The notes under the pieces: model-generated
What the model was told of the DNA's origin: nothing
What the model saw: the letters and a program-made list of their open reading frames with translations, nothing else
Database searches by the model: none
Program-made: the position numbers and the translations under genes
Origin: JBGSKV01 sp041740975
Lineage (GTDB): Bacteria > Bdellovibrionota_B > Oligoflexia > Oligoflexales > JALZUQ01
Direction of reading: 5' to 3'
DNA length: 6,823 nucleotides
Assembly (NCBI GenBank): GCA_041740975.1
Contig: JBGSKV010000030.1
Coordinates: forward strand, 1-6,823
In this document: positions 1 to 5,405 of the stretch, piece by piece
Layout: each line of letters starts with the position of its first letter
Numbering within the stretch: the stretch's first letter is position 1

Positions 1-51
1 CAATCCAGACGAATGGACATCGGGAGGACCGTACTCGCAAAGCATGAAGGT

Positions 52-77
52 AAAAACTCCGCCTGTGATAGGCGGAG
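52..77 (-). terminator. Rho-independent terminator of the DUF1801 gene
   Basis: Read on the minus strand this is a perfect 8-bp stem (CTCCGCCT / AGGCGGAG) with a 5-nt loop, followed directly by five T residues and an A. It lies about 55 nt past the stop codon of the leftward gene ending at 133. On the plus strand the same hairpin is followed only by CTTAGTT, so it could also weakly stop rightward transcription entering from outside the window. Confidence 0.8.
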
Positions 78-95
78 CTTAGTTAAAACAACCCT

Positions 96-112
96 CACTC
101 GCGCAGCGAGTG
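96..112. repeat. Second hairpin (7-bp stem) next to the terminator
   Basis: CACTCGC and GCGAGTG form a perfect 7-bp stem with a 3-nt loop (GCA). It lies between the stop codon at 133 and the terminator at 52-77. Neither side has an immediate T tract: the minus strand continues AGGGTTGTTTT. It is therefore probably an accessory 3'-UTR structure, for example protecting the mRNA end, rather than the main terminator. The structure is seen; the role is inferred. Confidence 0.5.
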
Positions 113-132
113 TTCAAAAATCCATATTTTAT

Positions 133-606
133 TTATAAATCCTCACCCGGTAAAGCCCTAGCTTGCTTCACCCAACTCACAAACTGGGATTCATCAAACT
201 TGTCACCTTCATAAATATCGAGATAGCGAACGAACTTCACTTTTGAGGCGCCTGGCGGCACGGGGTTCAATTGTGTGCCACGAAAGAAAGTAACTTTGAC
301 GTACTTGGTCATGCAGTTAAATGCAAGAAACCAACCTTCGCCCTCTATGCCATAAAAAGGCGTGTTCCATTTAACGGCTTTATAAACATCCGGAATCGTG
401 CGAACGATCATTTTGTCGAGGCGCTGGCCAAGTTCATGTTTCCATCCCGGCATGGCCGCAATATATTCTTGAACAGGCTCATCACCATACCCTTTTGAAA
501 TTTGTGGATTGCCACCCGTGAGCAATTTGGGTTTTTTCTTGACGATGCGCTTGGGCGGAGATTTTTTTGTAACTTTTTTCGTCTTTTTCACTTTTTTCTT
601 GGCCAT
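133..606 (-). CDS. DUF1801 (YdhG-like) domain protein with Lys-rich N-terminal tail
   Basis: A 157-residue soluble protein. Residues 1-27 form a strongly basic tail made mostly of Lys with Val, Thr and Pro. From about residue 43 there is a DUF1801 fold: YIAAMPGW, a helix with two Arg/Lys-rich turns, the family-like AVKWNTPFYG turn (about 77-86), a strand FLAFNCMTKYVKVTFFRG and a C-terminal helix ending ARALPGEDL. DUF1801 proteins are small, widespread and of uncertain biochemical role. The start at 606 is chosen because AGGAG lies 8 nt upstream at 615-619. An in-frame ATG at 732 would add 42 residues but would place the coding start far upstream, in the AT-rich divergent promoter region. The tail resembles histone H1-like or nucleic-acid-binding tails, which is inference only. 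The gene is monocistronic, divergent from the GNAT pair, and followed by a strong terminator. Confidence 0.85.
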   Translation of the reverse strand: MAKKKVKKTKKVTKKSPPKRIVKKKPKLLTGGNPQISKGYGDEPVQEYIAAMPGWKHELGQRLDKMIVRTIPDVYKAVKWNTPFYGIEGEGWFLAFNCMTKYVKVTFFRGTQLNPVPPGASKVKFVRYLDIYEGDKFDESQFVSWVKQARALPGEDL

Positions 607-632
607 GACTTTCACTCCTACTGCAGGCATAA

Positions 633-662
633 ATGATATCGAAAATTTTTCAGAAATTCCAA
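633..662 (-). promoter_or_regulatory. Candidate sigma70-type promoter for the DUF1801 gene
   Basis: On the minus strand TTGGAA (657-662) and TATCAT (633-638) are separated by 18 nt, 4/6 and 5/6 matches to the -35 and -10 consensus. The predicted transcript start would leave a short leader of roughly 20 nt carrying the AGGAG site at 615-619. A second TATACT box lies further upstream at 695-700 but has only T-rich sequence at the -35 position. Placement is by eye. Confidence 0.4.
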
Positions 663-706
663 GAAAAACCATCGCACCAGAACTTAATTTTTGAAGTATA
701 AATAGA

Positions 707-735
707 TTGAAATCAAAAAAAATAGCAGACATAGT
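707..735 (+). promoter_or_regulatory. Candidate promoter directly abutting the first GNAT start codon
   Basis: TTGAAA (707-712, 5/6) and CATAGT (730-735, 4/6) are separated by exactly 17 nt. The expected transcription start would fall on or beside the A of the ATG at 742, which would make the transcript leaderless and fits the absence of a Shine-Dalgarno sequence there. An alternative -10, TATAAA at 697-702, has no convincing -35 and would give a leader of about 33 nt that also lacks a Shine-Dalgarno. Confidence 0.35.
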
Positions 736-741
736 GATCGG

Positions 742-1263
742 ATGAGTTTAATTTTGAAAACTGCAAATCCTGACGATGCGAAGCCCATCGAACGCTTAGT
801 CAATTCTGCATACCGCGGCGAGTCCAGCCGCGCGGGGTGGACGACCGAAGCCGATTTGTTTGCCACACCCCGCACAAGCCTCGACATGCTCCTGGGCATC
901 CTAAATTCTTCGGATCAATGTATTCTGATTTTTTTGGACGAAATTGACTTAGTCGCGTGCGTGCACTTAAAAAACGAAAGTACGCATGCCTATCTCGGAA
1001 TGTTAACTGTCAACCCTGAGAAACAAGCTAGCGGTATTGGCAAAACAATATTAGGATTATCTGAAGATTGGGTGCAAAAAAACTGGGGTCTGAAACGCAT
1101 AGAAATGTGCGTCATAAGTCTTCGTAAAGAATTGATTGCATGGTACCAACGCCGAGGATATCAACTGACGGGAGATAAATTCCCATTCCCAACCGACGAT
1201 CCTTTGTTGGGAAAGCCACTGGTAAAACTAGAGAGCTTGATACTGCGTAAAGATTTCGAATAA
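742..1263 (+). CDS. GNAT family N-acetyltransferase (first of a pair)
   Basis: A 173-residue GNAT-fold protein expected to transfer an acetyl group from acetyl-CoA to an amine in the cytoplasm; the substrate is not predictable. Near the N terminus lies AYRGESSRAGWTTEADLF (23-40), a block I associate with one GNAT subgroup. Strand 4 reads YLGMLTVNP (84-92). It is followed by the acetyl-CoA pyrophosphate-binding motif A, Q95-A-S-G98-I-G100, and by WYQRRGYQLTG (134-144), the usual GNAT C-terminal helix-strand element. Length is normal. The ATG at 742 fits the fold start, but there is no recognisable ribosome binding site before it. The second GNAT starts 18 nt downstream, so the two are probably co-transcribed. 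Confidence 0.9.
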   Translation: MSLILKTANPDDAKPIERLVNSAYRGESSRAGWTTEADLFATPRTSLDMLLGILNSSDQCILIFLDEIDLVACVHLKNESTHAYLGMLTVNPEKQASGIGKTILGLSEDWVQKNWGLKRIEMCVISLRKELIAWYQRRGYQLTGDKFPFPTDDPLLGKPLVKLESLILRKDFE

Positions 1264-1281
1264 GACGGTCCAGGAAACATC

Positions 1282-1800
1282 ATGAATGAATCGAAAAAAA
1301 TAAGACTCGCCACTTCCCACGACATGGATACCGTTTATCGCTTGGGTTTTGACAAATGGGGTGAGCAGCGAACGGAAGCTGAGCATTTGGATATTTGCCG
1401 CAATTCGCCCAAATACAAACGTGGTACTTGGTACGTTTTGGAGGACGAAGATCAACAGATTGTATGCACGGCGATCATCTATCCCCTCGATATTGGACTT
1501 TCTGAATTCTCGACCATCGGAATTGGCTCGCTCGCCACGAAGCCTTCGGAGCGTCGCAAAGGCCATGCCGCGCAATTATTAAATCAGTTAGTTCAAATGC
1601 ATCAAGATAAATCTGAAAAGTCAGCTTTCGTTTTATGGTCAGATATTGACCCCAGGTACTATGAAAGGTTTGGCTTTGAAGCACTACCCGCTTCTTTTCA
1701 AAAGAAAGAGACCTCTACCGTCATGCTTCGACCGCCAAGTCACACCACGTTAAGAGATTTGGTCAGTGACACAGCGTTTATTCCGCCGACTTATTTTTAG
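1282..1800 (+). CDS. GNAT family N-acetyltransferase (second of a pair)
   Basis: A 172-residue GNAT-like protein. Strand 4 and motif A read IGIGSLATKPSERRKGHAA (79-97), where R91-R-K-G94-H-A96 fits the R/Q-x-x-G-x-G/A acetyl-CoA loop. The C-terminal signature is DPRYYERFGFEALP (123-136). The N-terminal half is diverged and the substrate is unknown. AGGAAA at 1272-1277 precedes the ATG with a short 4-nt spacer, and the gene begins 18 nt after the first GNAT stops, supporting one operon. The two proteins resemble each other only in GNAT core motifs, so they are not a recent tandem duplication. The stop lies 8 bp from the stop of the convergent lipoprotein gene and no terminator hairpin is visible between them. 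Confidence 0.9.
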   Translation: MNESKKIRLATSHDMDTVYRLGFDKWGEQRTEAEHLDICRNSPKYKRGTWYVLEDEDQQIVCTAIIYPLDIGLSEFSTIGIGSLATKPSERRKGHAAQLLNQLVQMHQDKSEKSAFVLWSDIDPRYYERFGFEALPASFQKKETSTVMLRPPSHTTLRDLVSDTAFIPPTYF

Positions 1801-1808
1801 TTTGGGTC

Positions 1809-2381
1809 TTAGTTGTCCGAGATTTTTGTCAATATCATCGGACCTTCAGGGTAGTGAATGGTCAGGGTTCCGACCGTAGGATCCAAAACATAGCCCATGA
1901 AGCCAGACGCATTGACTTTGACAGAGCAATACAAGGTCATGTTTCGGGTTTCACTAAATCGATCCGTCAATATACGCATCGCCCCATCTTTAAATTGCGC
2001 CGCGACTTCTACGCCGACACGAAAGATCGAACCTTGTCTGAAATCACAGCTGCTGGATTTTTGAATTTTATTGAGTTTTGTATTGAAATGAAATCGCTCA
2101 GTAATATCAACTTCCGGCTTAACACCAGGCGATTCATCGGGAGGATCGGTGGGGTCAGAGACTTCCGGAATCGACGCTTGCACCACTTGCCACAATCCGT
2201 CCAGCACCGATGGGTCCAAAGTTTCGCTGACAGGTGTAGAAAAATGCAAATGACCAATATCTGTATTCGGTAGTGCGTCGCTGTTATTCGGCGCGCCGCC
2301 CGGATTTTTTGTTTTTGAGCCGCAACCCAACACAAACATCAAACCACAGACACCCAATGTAAAACTAGACAATGCTTTCAA
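1809..2381 (-). CDS. Predicted lipoprotein of unknown function (TTG start)
   Basis: A 190-residue exported lipoprotein. It has a type II signal peptide: Lys2, hydrophobic 7-18, and the lipobox V-L-G-C with the lipidated Cys at position 20. Gly follows at +2, with no Asp retention signal, so outer-membrane sorting is plausible. A flexible Asn/Gly/Pro-rich linker (about 21-40) leads to LDGLWQV (60-66), reminiscent of the first strand of lipocalin-like domains. A Pro/Asp-rich loop (72-92) follows, and then a beta-rich half with two Cys (112 and 152) that could form a disulfide. I do not recognise a family and the lipocalin comparison is weak. The start codon is TTG at 2381, supported by AAAGGAG at 2389-2395 with 7-nt spacing; no in-frame ATG fits the signal peptide. 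Confidence 0.85.
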   Translation of the reverse strand: MKALSSFTLGVCGLMFVLGCGSKTKNPGGAPNNSDALPNTDIGHLHFSTPVSETLDPSVLDGLWQVVQASIPEVSDPTDPPDESPGVKPEVDITERFHFNTKLNKIQKSSSCDFRQGSIFRVGVEVAAQFKDGAMRILTDRFSETRNMTLYCSVKVNASGFMGYVLDPTVGTLTIHYPEGPMILTKISDN

Positions 2382-2410
2382 AGCTTAACTCCTTTGGAAT
2401 CTATCCCTCG

Positions 2411-2416
2411 ATTATA
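2411..2416 (-). promoter_or_regulatory. Consensus -10 box for the lipoprotein gene
   Basis: The minus strand has a perfect TATAAT here. The expected transcript start near 2404 leaves a leader of about 23 nt containing the AAAGGAG ribosome binding site. No good -35 hexamer is found 16-18 nt upstream, so the promoter may be weak or activator-dependent. Confidence 0.5.
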
Positions 2417-2514
2417 GCTCATTATTGAAAAGTGCGGATTGGTAAGTTCAGAAAAGGCAAAGCCAAATGAAGCAAATTAAGCAACTTAGCCAATCTGAAT
2501 AGTGATAGTTTTTA

Positions 2515-2541
2515 TTGTCTATCGGAGTCCGAGGTGATAAT
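2515..2541 (+). promoter_or_regulatory. Weak candidate promoter for the DMT permease, with an inverted repeat in its spacer
   Basis: TTGTCT (2515-2520) and GATAAT (2536-2541) are separated by 15 nt, shorter than ideal. The spacer holds the inverted repeat CGGA-G-TCCG (2523-2531), which might be an operator half or chance. The leader to the ATG at 2603 would be about 55 nt. Confidence 0.3.
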
Positions 2542-2602
2542 CGATGGCTCTTGTTGCACTCACTCTTTCAGCCGACACCAGTGTTAGGCACGAAAGCCAA
2601 GA

Positions 2603-3520
2603 ATGTCTCTTCACCAACCTTCTTCAAAACTTATTTTGCTGTACGGAACCGTTTGCGTAAGCTTCGCGCCCATATTTGTGAAGTTGCTCAGTCTTCCCCC
2701 CACTCTTATTGGCGTGTACCGATGTGGTATCGCAGGGCTCATTTTGTTGCCGCTTCTTTTCTGGTACCGCAAACGCCTTGCCCCAGCTGTGGATGCGGGG
2801 CGATATTGGTTTTTTTTGGTGTTAGCTGGATTTATGTTTGCACTGGATCTCACAGTTTGGCATCGCTCGATCATTTACACCGGTGCAGGAATTGCTACTA
2901 TTCTTGGAAATACTCAGGCCATCCACTTGGCTTTGTTTGGCATTCTTTTCGGCAAAGAAAAGTGGAGTCGACGACTGATTTCGTCTTTGCTATTTGCCTT
3001 CGTGGGAATCTATTTTCTCATTGAGCCTAACCCTGCAAATGGGCCGCTTTATTGGTTTGGAGTGGGCTGCGGTCTCGCCACGGGCGTTTTTTACGCCGCT
3101 TATATTCTTTGCTTGAAACAGGCCGAGATGCGGCATCACGGATTACCAGCGTTTGCGAAATTAGGACTCGCCTCTTTAATCACGGCTACGTTTATGATCG
3201 TTTTTGCACTCATAGGAGGAGAGCGAGGTGTACCCTCGGGAATGGAGTGGACCTGGATACTTTTATTGAGCTTGATACCGCAAATTTTGGGATGGGGCAT
3301 GATCACCATCGGCCTTCGCAAAACCTCCTCATCAACCGCAGGCCTCATCATTTTGTTTCAGCCCATCGGCTCGGCGATATTGAGCTATTTTTATTTGGGT
3401 GAAGTACTTTCACCGCGACAACTTTTGGGGGCTGGACTGACATTGTTTTCTATTTATCTTGGCGCTACGCGTAAAGAAGAGCGAGGAGATCCTTCGCACA
3501 TTGGCGTGGTTCGCACGTGA
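2603..3520 (+). CDS. EamA/DMT-superfamily permease
   Basis: A 305-residue inner-membrane transporter of the drug/metabolite transporter superfamily with two EamA repeats. Ten hydrophobic segments are visible at about 10-29, 35-55, 68-86, 94-116, 124-141, 150-170, 184-205, 216-236, 243-263 and 270-288. Family-typical stretches are LDLTVWHRSIIYTGAG in the first repeat and GLIILFQPIGSAILSYFYLG in the second, the latter followed by E-V-L-S-P. Substrate cannot be told from sequence; relatives export amino acids, metabolites or drugs. The ATG at 2603 is constrained by an in-frame TAG at 2585-2587. The ribosome binding site is poor (GCCAAGA), suggesting modest translation. The C terminus is a short charged cytoplasmic tail. 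The gene stands alone, divergent from the lipoprotein and convergent with hsp20. Confidence 0.92.
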   Translation: MSLHQPSSKLILLYGTVCVSFAPIFVKLLSLPPTLIGVYRCGIAGLILLPLLFWYRKRLAPAVDAGRYWFFLVLAGFMFALDLTVWHRSIIYTGAGIATILGNTQAIHLALFGILFGKEKWSRRLISSLLFAFVGIYFLIEPNPANGPLYWFGVGCGLATGVFYAAYILCLKQAEMRHHGLPAFAKLGLASLITATFMIVFALIGGERGVPSGMEWTWILLLSLIPQILGWGMITIGLRKTSSSTAGLIILFQPIGSAILSYFYLGEVLSPRQLLGAGLTLFSIYLGATRKEERGDPSHIGVVRT

Positions 3521-3549
3521 TGGCTAAGGAAAACAGGTCAAAGATATGA

Positions 3550-3571
3550 GCGCGGAGCCAAGGCCCCGCGC
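3550..3571. terminator. GC-rich hairpin between convergent permease and hsp20 genes
   Basis: GCGCGG and CCGCGC form a 6-bp stem, extended by GC/GC beyond one A-C mismatch, with a CAAG loop. It lies 29 nt past the permease stop and 18 nt past the hsp20 stop, the expected place for a shared terminator. No proper T tract follows on either strand (the minus strand continues TCATATCTTTG), so termination may be inefficient or Rho-aided. Confidence 0.45.
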
Positions 3572-3588
3572 CCACGTTGGTAAGCGAC

Positions 3589-4095
3589 TTAGGAGTTGAC
3601 CACTTTCGAATGTGGTTCTTGTTTTTTGGTGAGGTTCTTGAGGAATCCTTTGGTGCTATCACCAATCTTTACCTTGCGTGTTTTGCCAACTTCGCCCTTC
3701 GGAACAGCTATTTTTAAAACGCCATTCTCGTATCCAGCTTGGACCTGGTCAAAGTCGACTCCATCAGGCAATTCGAAGCTACGGCTGAACTTGCCATAAC
3801 TTCTTTCAATTCGGTAAACTTGTTCATCTTCTAATTTTTCTTCGTGATTTCTCTCTCCAGAAACCGTTAACTGATTTCCTTTGATATCAATGCTGATATC
3901 GTCTTTCGAAATACCTGGAATATCGAAGGCAAAAACGAAATTATCTTTTGTTTCTTTGACGTCAACAGCCACTGGCAAAAAGTTTGCGCCATTTGCACCT
4001 GGACGCTCAATATTGACATCATCCAATAGACTCCAAACATCGTCTAACAACGTTTTTTGCGGAATTCGATTCTTCCATAACTGCAGATTTGTCAT
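3589..4095 (-). CDS. Hsp20/alpha-crystallin small heat-shock protein
   Basis: A 168-residue ATP-independent holdase chaperone that binds unfolding proteins in the cytoplasm and normally forms oligomers. The N-terminal arm (1-40) contains amphipathic LLDDVWSLLDDV. The alpha-crystallin domain spans about 41-143, with FAFDIPGISKDDISIDIKGN, RSYGKFSRSFELPDGVD and the family hallmark GVLKIAVPK (125-133). A V142-K-I144 element matches the C-terminal I/V-x-I/V motif used in oligomer contacts. It is followed by a basic tail that is somewhat longer than usual. Translation should begin at the ATG at 4095: AGGAGG (4102-4107) lies 6 nt upstream. The in-frame ATG at 4110 would overlap that Shine-Dalgarno and add five residues encoded by it. 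The gene is monocistronic with its own promoter. Confidence 0.95.
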   Translation of the reverse strand: MTNLQLWKNRIPQKTLLDDVWSLLDDVNIERPGANGANFLPVAVDVKETKDNFVFAFDIPGISKDDISIDIKGNQLTVSGERNHEEKLEDEQVYRIERSYGKFSRSFELPDGVDFDQVQAGYENGVLKIAVPKGEVGKTRKVKIGDSTKGFLKNLTKKQEPHSKVVNS

Positions 4096-4153
4096 ATAAA
4101 TCCTCCTCATTCATTAAATTTGTAAGTTGGGGTCAGTTCCCCTCTGTACTGAA

Positions 4154-4181
4154 AATTTAAGAACGAACCCGCGGGTGTCAA
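4154..4181 (-). promoter_or_regulatory. Promoter candidate for hsp20 with consensus -35
   Basis: On the minus strand a perfect TTGACA (4176-4181) is followed after 16 nt by TAAATT (4154-4159, 4/6). The leader to the ATG would be about 50 nt and contains GGGG-N6-CCCC (4129-4142), able to form a short hairpin. I see no CIRCE element (TTAGCACTC-N9-GAGTGCTAA) and no correctly spaced sigma32 -10 box, so heat control, if any, works another way. Confidence 0.45.
4167..4176. repeat. Perfect 10-bp palindrome beside the hsp20 -35 box
   Basis: ACCCGCGGGT is a perfect palindrome touching the TTGACA hexamer and lying in the promoter spacer. That position would suit a repressor site. It stands out as GC-rich in AT-rich surroundings. 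The symmetry is seen; the operator role is inferred. Confidence 0.4.
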
Positions 4182-4314
4182 GGGTGGGGAGAAACAAATA
4201 TTTTGTATATTTAATATGTCACTGGATTCGTTTGGTTTTTGGGCTAATGCCTTGTTTTTAGCTAACTAAAAATGTACTTTCGCCGTTCTTCTTTAAGAAA
4301 AACCTGAGGAACGC

Positions 4315-5211
4315 ATGCAAAAAAAGTTTCATCTTTCATTGGTTCGCATTGGTTTTTTGTTTTTTGCGTTCCAATGCTCGACTTTATTTGCCGAGGACGA
4401 AACCCGCAAAACTGTTCTTATCGTAATGCCAGCCTACAACGCTGAAAAAACTATTGCCGACTCGATTAAAAGTATTTTGCGTCAGACTCATCAAGACTGG
4501 CGATTGGTCGTTGTAGACGACGCCTCGACTGATGGAACAGTGGACGTTGTGGAAACTTTTATGGATCGCGACGCTCGGATCCAGTTGATTCGCCACGATA
4601 TAAATAGCGGATCACCGGCGGTCGCGCGCAACACTGGCCTGGAAGATTTAAGAGAAACTCACATTGCATTCTTGGATGCGGATGACTTGTGGTTACCTGC
4701 AAAACTCACCAAGCAGTTACACTTCATGGCCGCTCGCCAGTTGGATTTTAGCTTTACATCTTTTAGAGCTATGACCGGTAACCAAGTTGGAGAACTTCAA
4801 CAGGCGCCTGCACGCGTCACCTATAGGGATCTTCTGGAACTCAGTACGATCGCTCTTTCTTCCGTTGTCATTGATGTTTCACGCGTGGGTCGTCCAAGCT
4901 TTACCAACGAACCTGCAGTCGAAGACTATATTCTTTGGCTACAGCTTCTACGTCAAAACTACAGAGCTGGCGGACTACAAGAGGATCTCATGCGTTACCA
5001 AGTGATGGATGGTTCGTTGTCGTCCAACAAACTCAGAATGGCTAAGAAGCGCTGGAAAGTATACCGAGTCCATGAGCAGCTTGGCTTCGCGAGCTCCGCT
5101 TATTATTTTGCCCATTACGCTTTCCGAACTTTTTATAAACATATGAAGCGTCGCCAAGCCTTGAGATCGCCGCAAAAATGCGATCAATCCTTTGAGCCAC
5201 TTTTTCAGTAA
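4315..5211 (+). CDS. Family 2 glycosyltransferase (TuaG-like) with N-terminal signal peptide or anchor
   Basis: A 298-residue GT-A-fold glycosyltransferase that would move a sugar from a nucleotide sugar to an envelope polysaccharide acceptor. After an extension of about 32 residues the catalytic domain begins VLIVMPAYNAEKTI (34-47). It continues with VVVDDASTDGT (65-75; D68 and D69 nucleotide-binding), SPAVARNTGLE (100-110) and the metal-binding FLDADDLW (119-126; D-A-D at 121-123). EDYILWL (203-209) carries the probable catalytic-base acid pair. The C terminus is rich in aromatic and basic residues (YYFAHYAFRTFYKHMKRR) and could lie on a membrane. The unusual part is residues 1-26: basic n-region, hydrophobic core (12-25) and a possible LFA/E signal-peptidase I site. 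GAGGA at 4306-4310 supports the ATG at 4315, and no internal start removes the whole hydrophobic segment. Substrate is unknown. Confidence 0.9.
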   Translation: MQKKFHLSLVRIGFLFFAFQCSTLFAEDETRKTVLIVMPAYNAEKTIADSIKSILRQTHQDWRLVVVDDASTDGTVDVVETFMDRDARIQLIRHDINSGSPAVARNTGLEDLRETHIAFLDADDLWLPAKLTKQLHFMAARQLDFSFTSFRAMTGNQVGELQQAPARVTYRDLLELSTIALSSVVIDVSRVGRPSFTNEPAVEDYILWLQLLRQNYRAGGLQEDLMRYQVMDGSLSSNKLRMAKKRWKVYRVHEQLGFASSAYYFAHYAFRTFYKHMKRRQALRSPQKCDQSFEPLFQ

Positions 5212-5224
5212 CAATTTAATCTTG

Positions 5225-5251
5225 GTTGCGATCTAGCTAGTAACATTTTTT
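5225..5251 (+). terminator. Possible terminator after the glycosyltransferase
   Basis: GTTGC (5225-5229) and GTAAC (5240-5244) can pair as a 5-bp stem including one G-U, with a 10-nt loop, followed by ATTTTTT. It lies 14 nt past the stop codon. The stem is weak. A second run of eight T (5277-5284) follows, but has only a 4-bp hairpin (CACC/GGTG, 5252-5265) some distance before it. Confidence 0.35.
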
Positions 5252-5304
5252 CACCAGTCCAGGTGGATGAAGACCGTTTTTTTTAAGAATACTATCGAAA
5301 TTTA

Positions 5305-5332
5305 TTAGAATCACCCCTCCAAGCTTTAAAAT
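5305..5332 (+). promoter_or_regulatory. Candidate promoter for the coiled-coil protein gene
   Basis: TTAGAA (5305-5310, 4/6) and TAAAAT (5327-5332, 5/6) are separated by 16 nt. A transcript from here would have a leader of about 65 nt carrying two small inverted repeats (AAAGG/CCTTT at 5360-5376 and TAGGA/TCCTA at 5393-5405). Placement is by eye and tentative. Confidence 0.3.
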
Positions 5333-5392
5333 TCGTCTTGGCAAATGAATTGCATCTCTAAAGGAAATATCCCTTTTTGACGCGATTACTTT

Positions 5393-5405
5393 TAGGAGTT
5401 TCCTA
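5393..5405 (+). promoter_or_regulatory. Ribosome binding site inside a small inverted repeat
   Basis: The Shine-Dalgarno AGGAG (5394-5398) sits 6 nt before the ATG at 5405 and fixes that start. TAGGA and TCCTA around a GTT loop could fold into a 5-bp hairpin covering the Shine-Dalgarno and the A of the start codon. The ribosome binding site is clear. Whether the short AT-containing stem matters is uncertain. Confidence 0.6.

Noticed and set aside
1..82. Possible C-terminal tail of a rightward gene entering from the left (stop TGA at 45-47 in one frame, TAG at 80-82 in another).
   Set aside because: All three frames are open for most of this short stretch, so nothing identifies the true frame. 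The hairpin at 57-77 would suit a gene ending at 47, but that is not enough to call it.
607..732. N-terminal extension of the DUF1801 protein to the ATG at 732.
   Set aside because: The 42 extra residues have no domain character and cover an AT-rich divergent promoter region. The internal ATG at 606 has a proper AGGAG site.
814..832. Six-bp GC hairpin (CGCGGC / GCCGCG) inside the first GNAT gene.
   Set aside because: It falls on codons for the RGESSR segment, which I associate with a GNAT subgroup, so the symmetry is probably a by-product of coding.
2515..3024. Rightward 169-codon Cys-rich frame overlapping the permease gene.
   Set aside because: It is the out-of-frame shadow of the permease. 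The Cys-rich look comes from shifted Leu/Val/Gly codons, and the permease frame has ten clear membrane segments.
5233..5240. CTAGCTAG palindrome after the glycosyltransferase.
   Set aside because: Eight bases of symmetry with no loop, no repeat elsewhere and no associated mobile element. It is treated only as part of the possible terminator loop.
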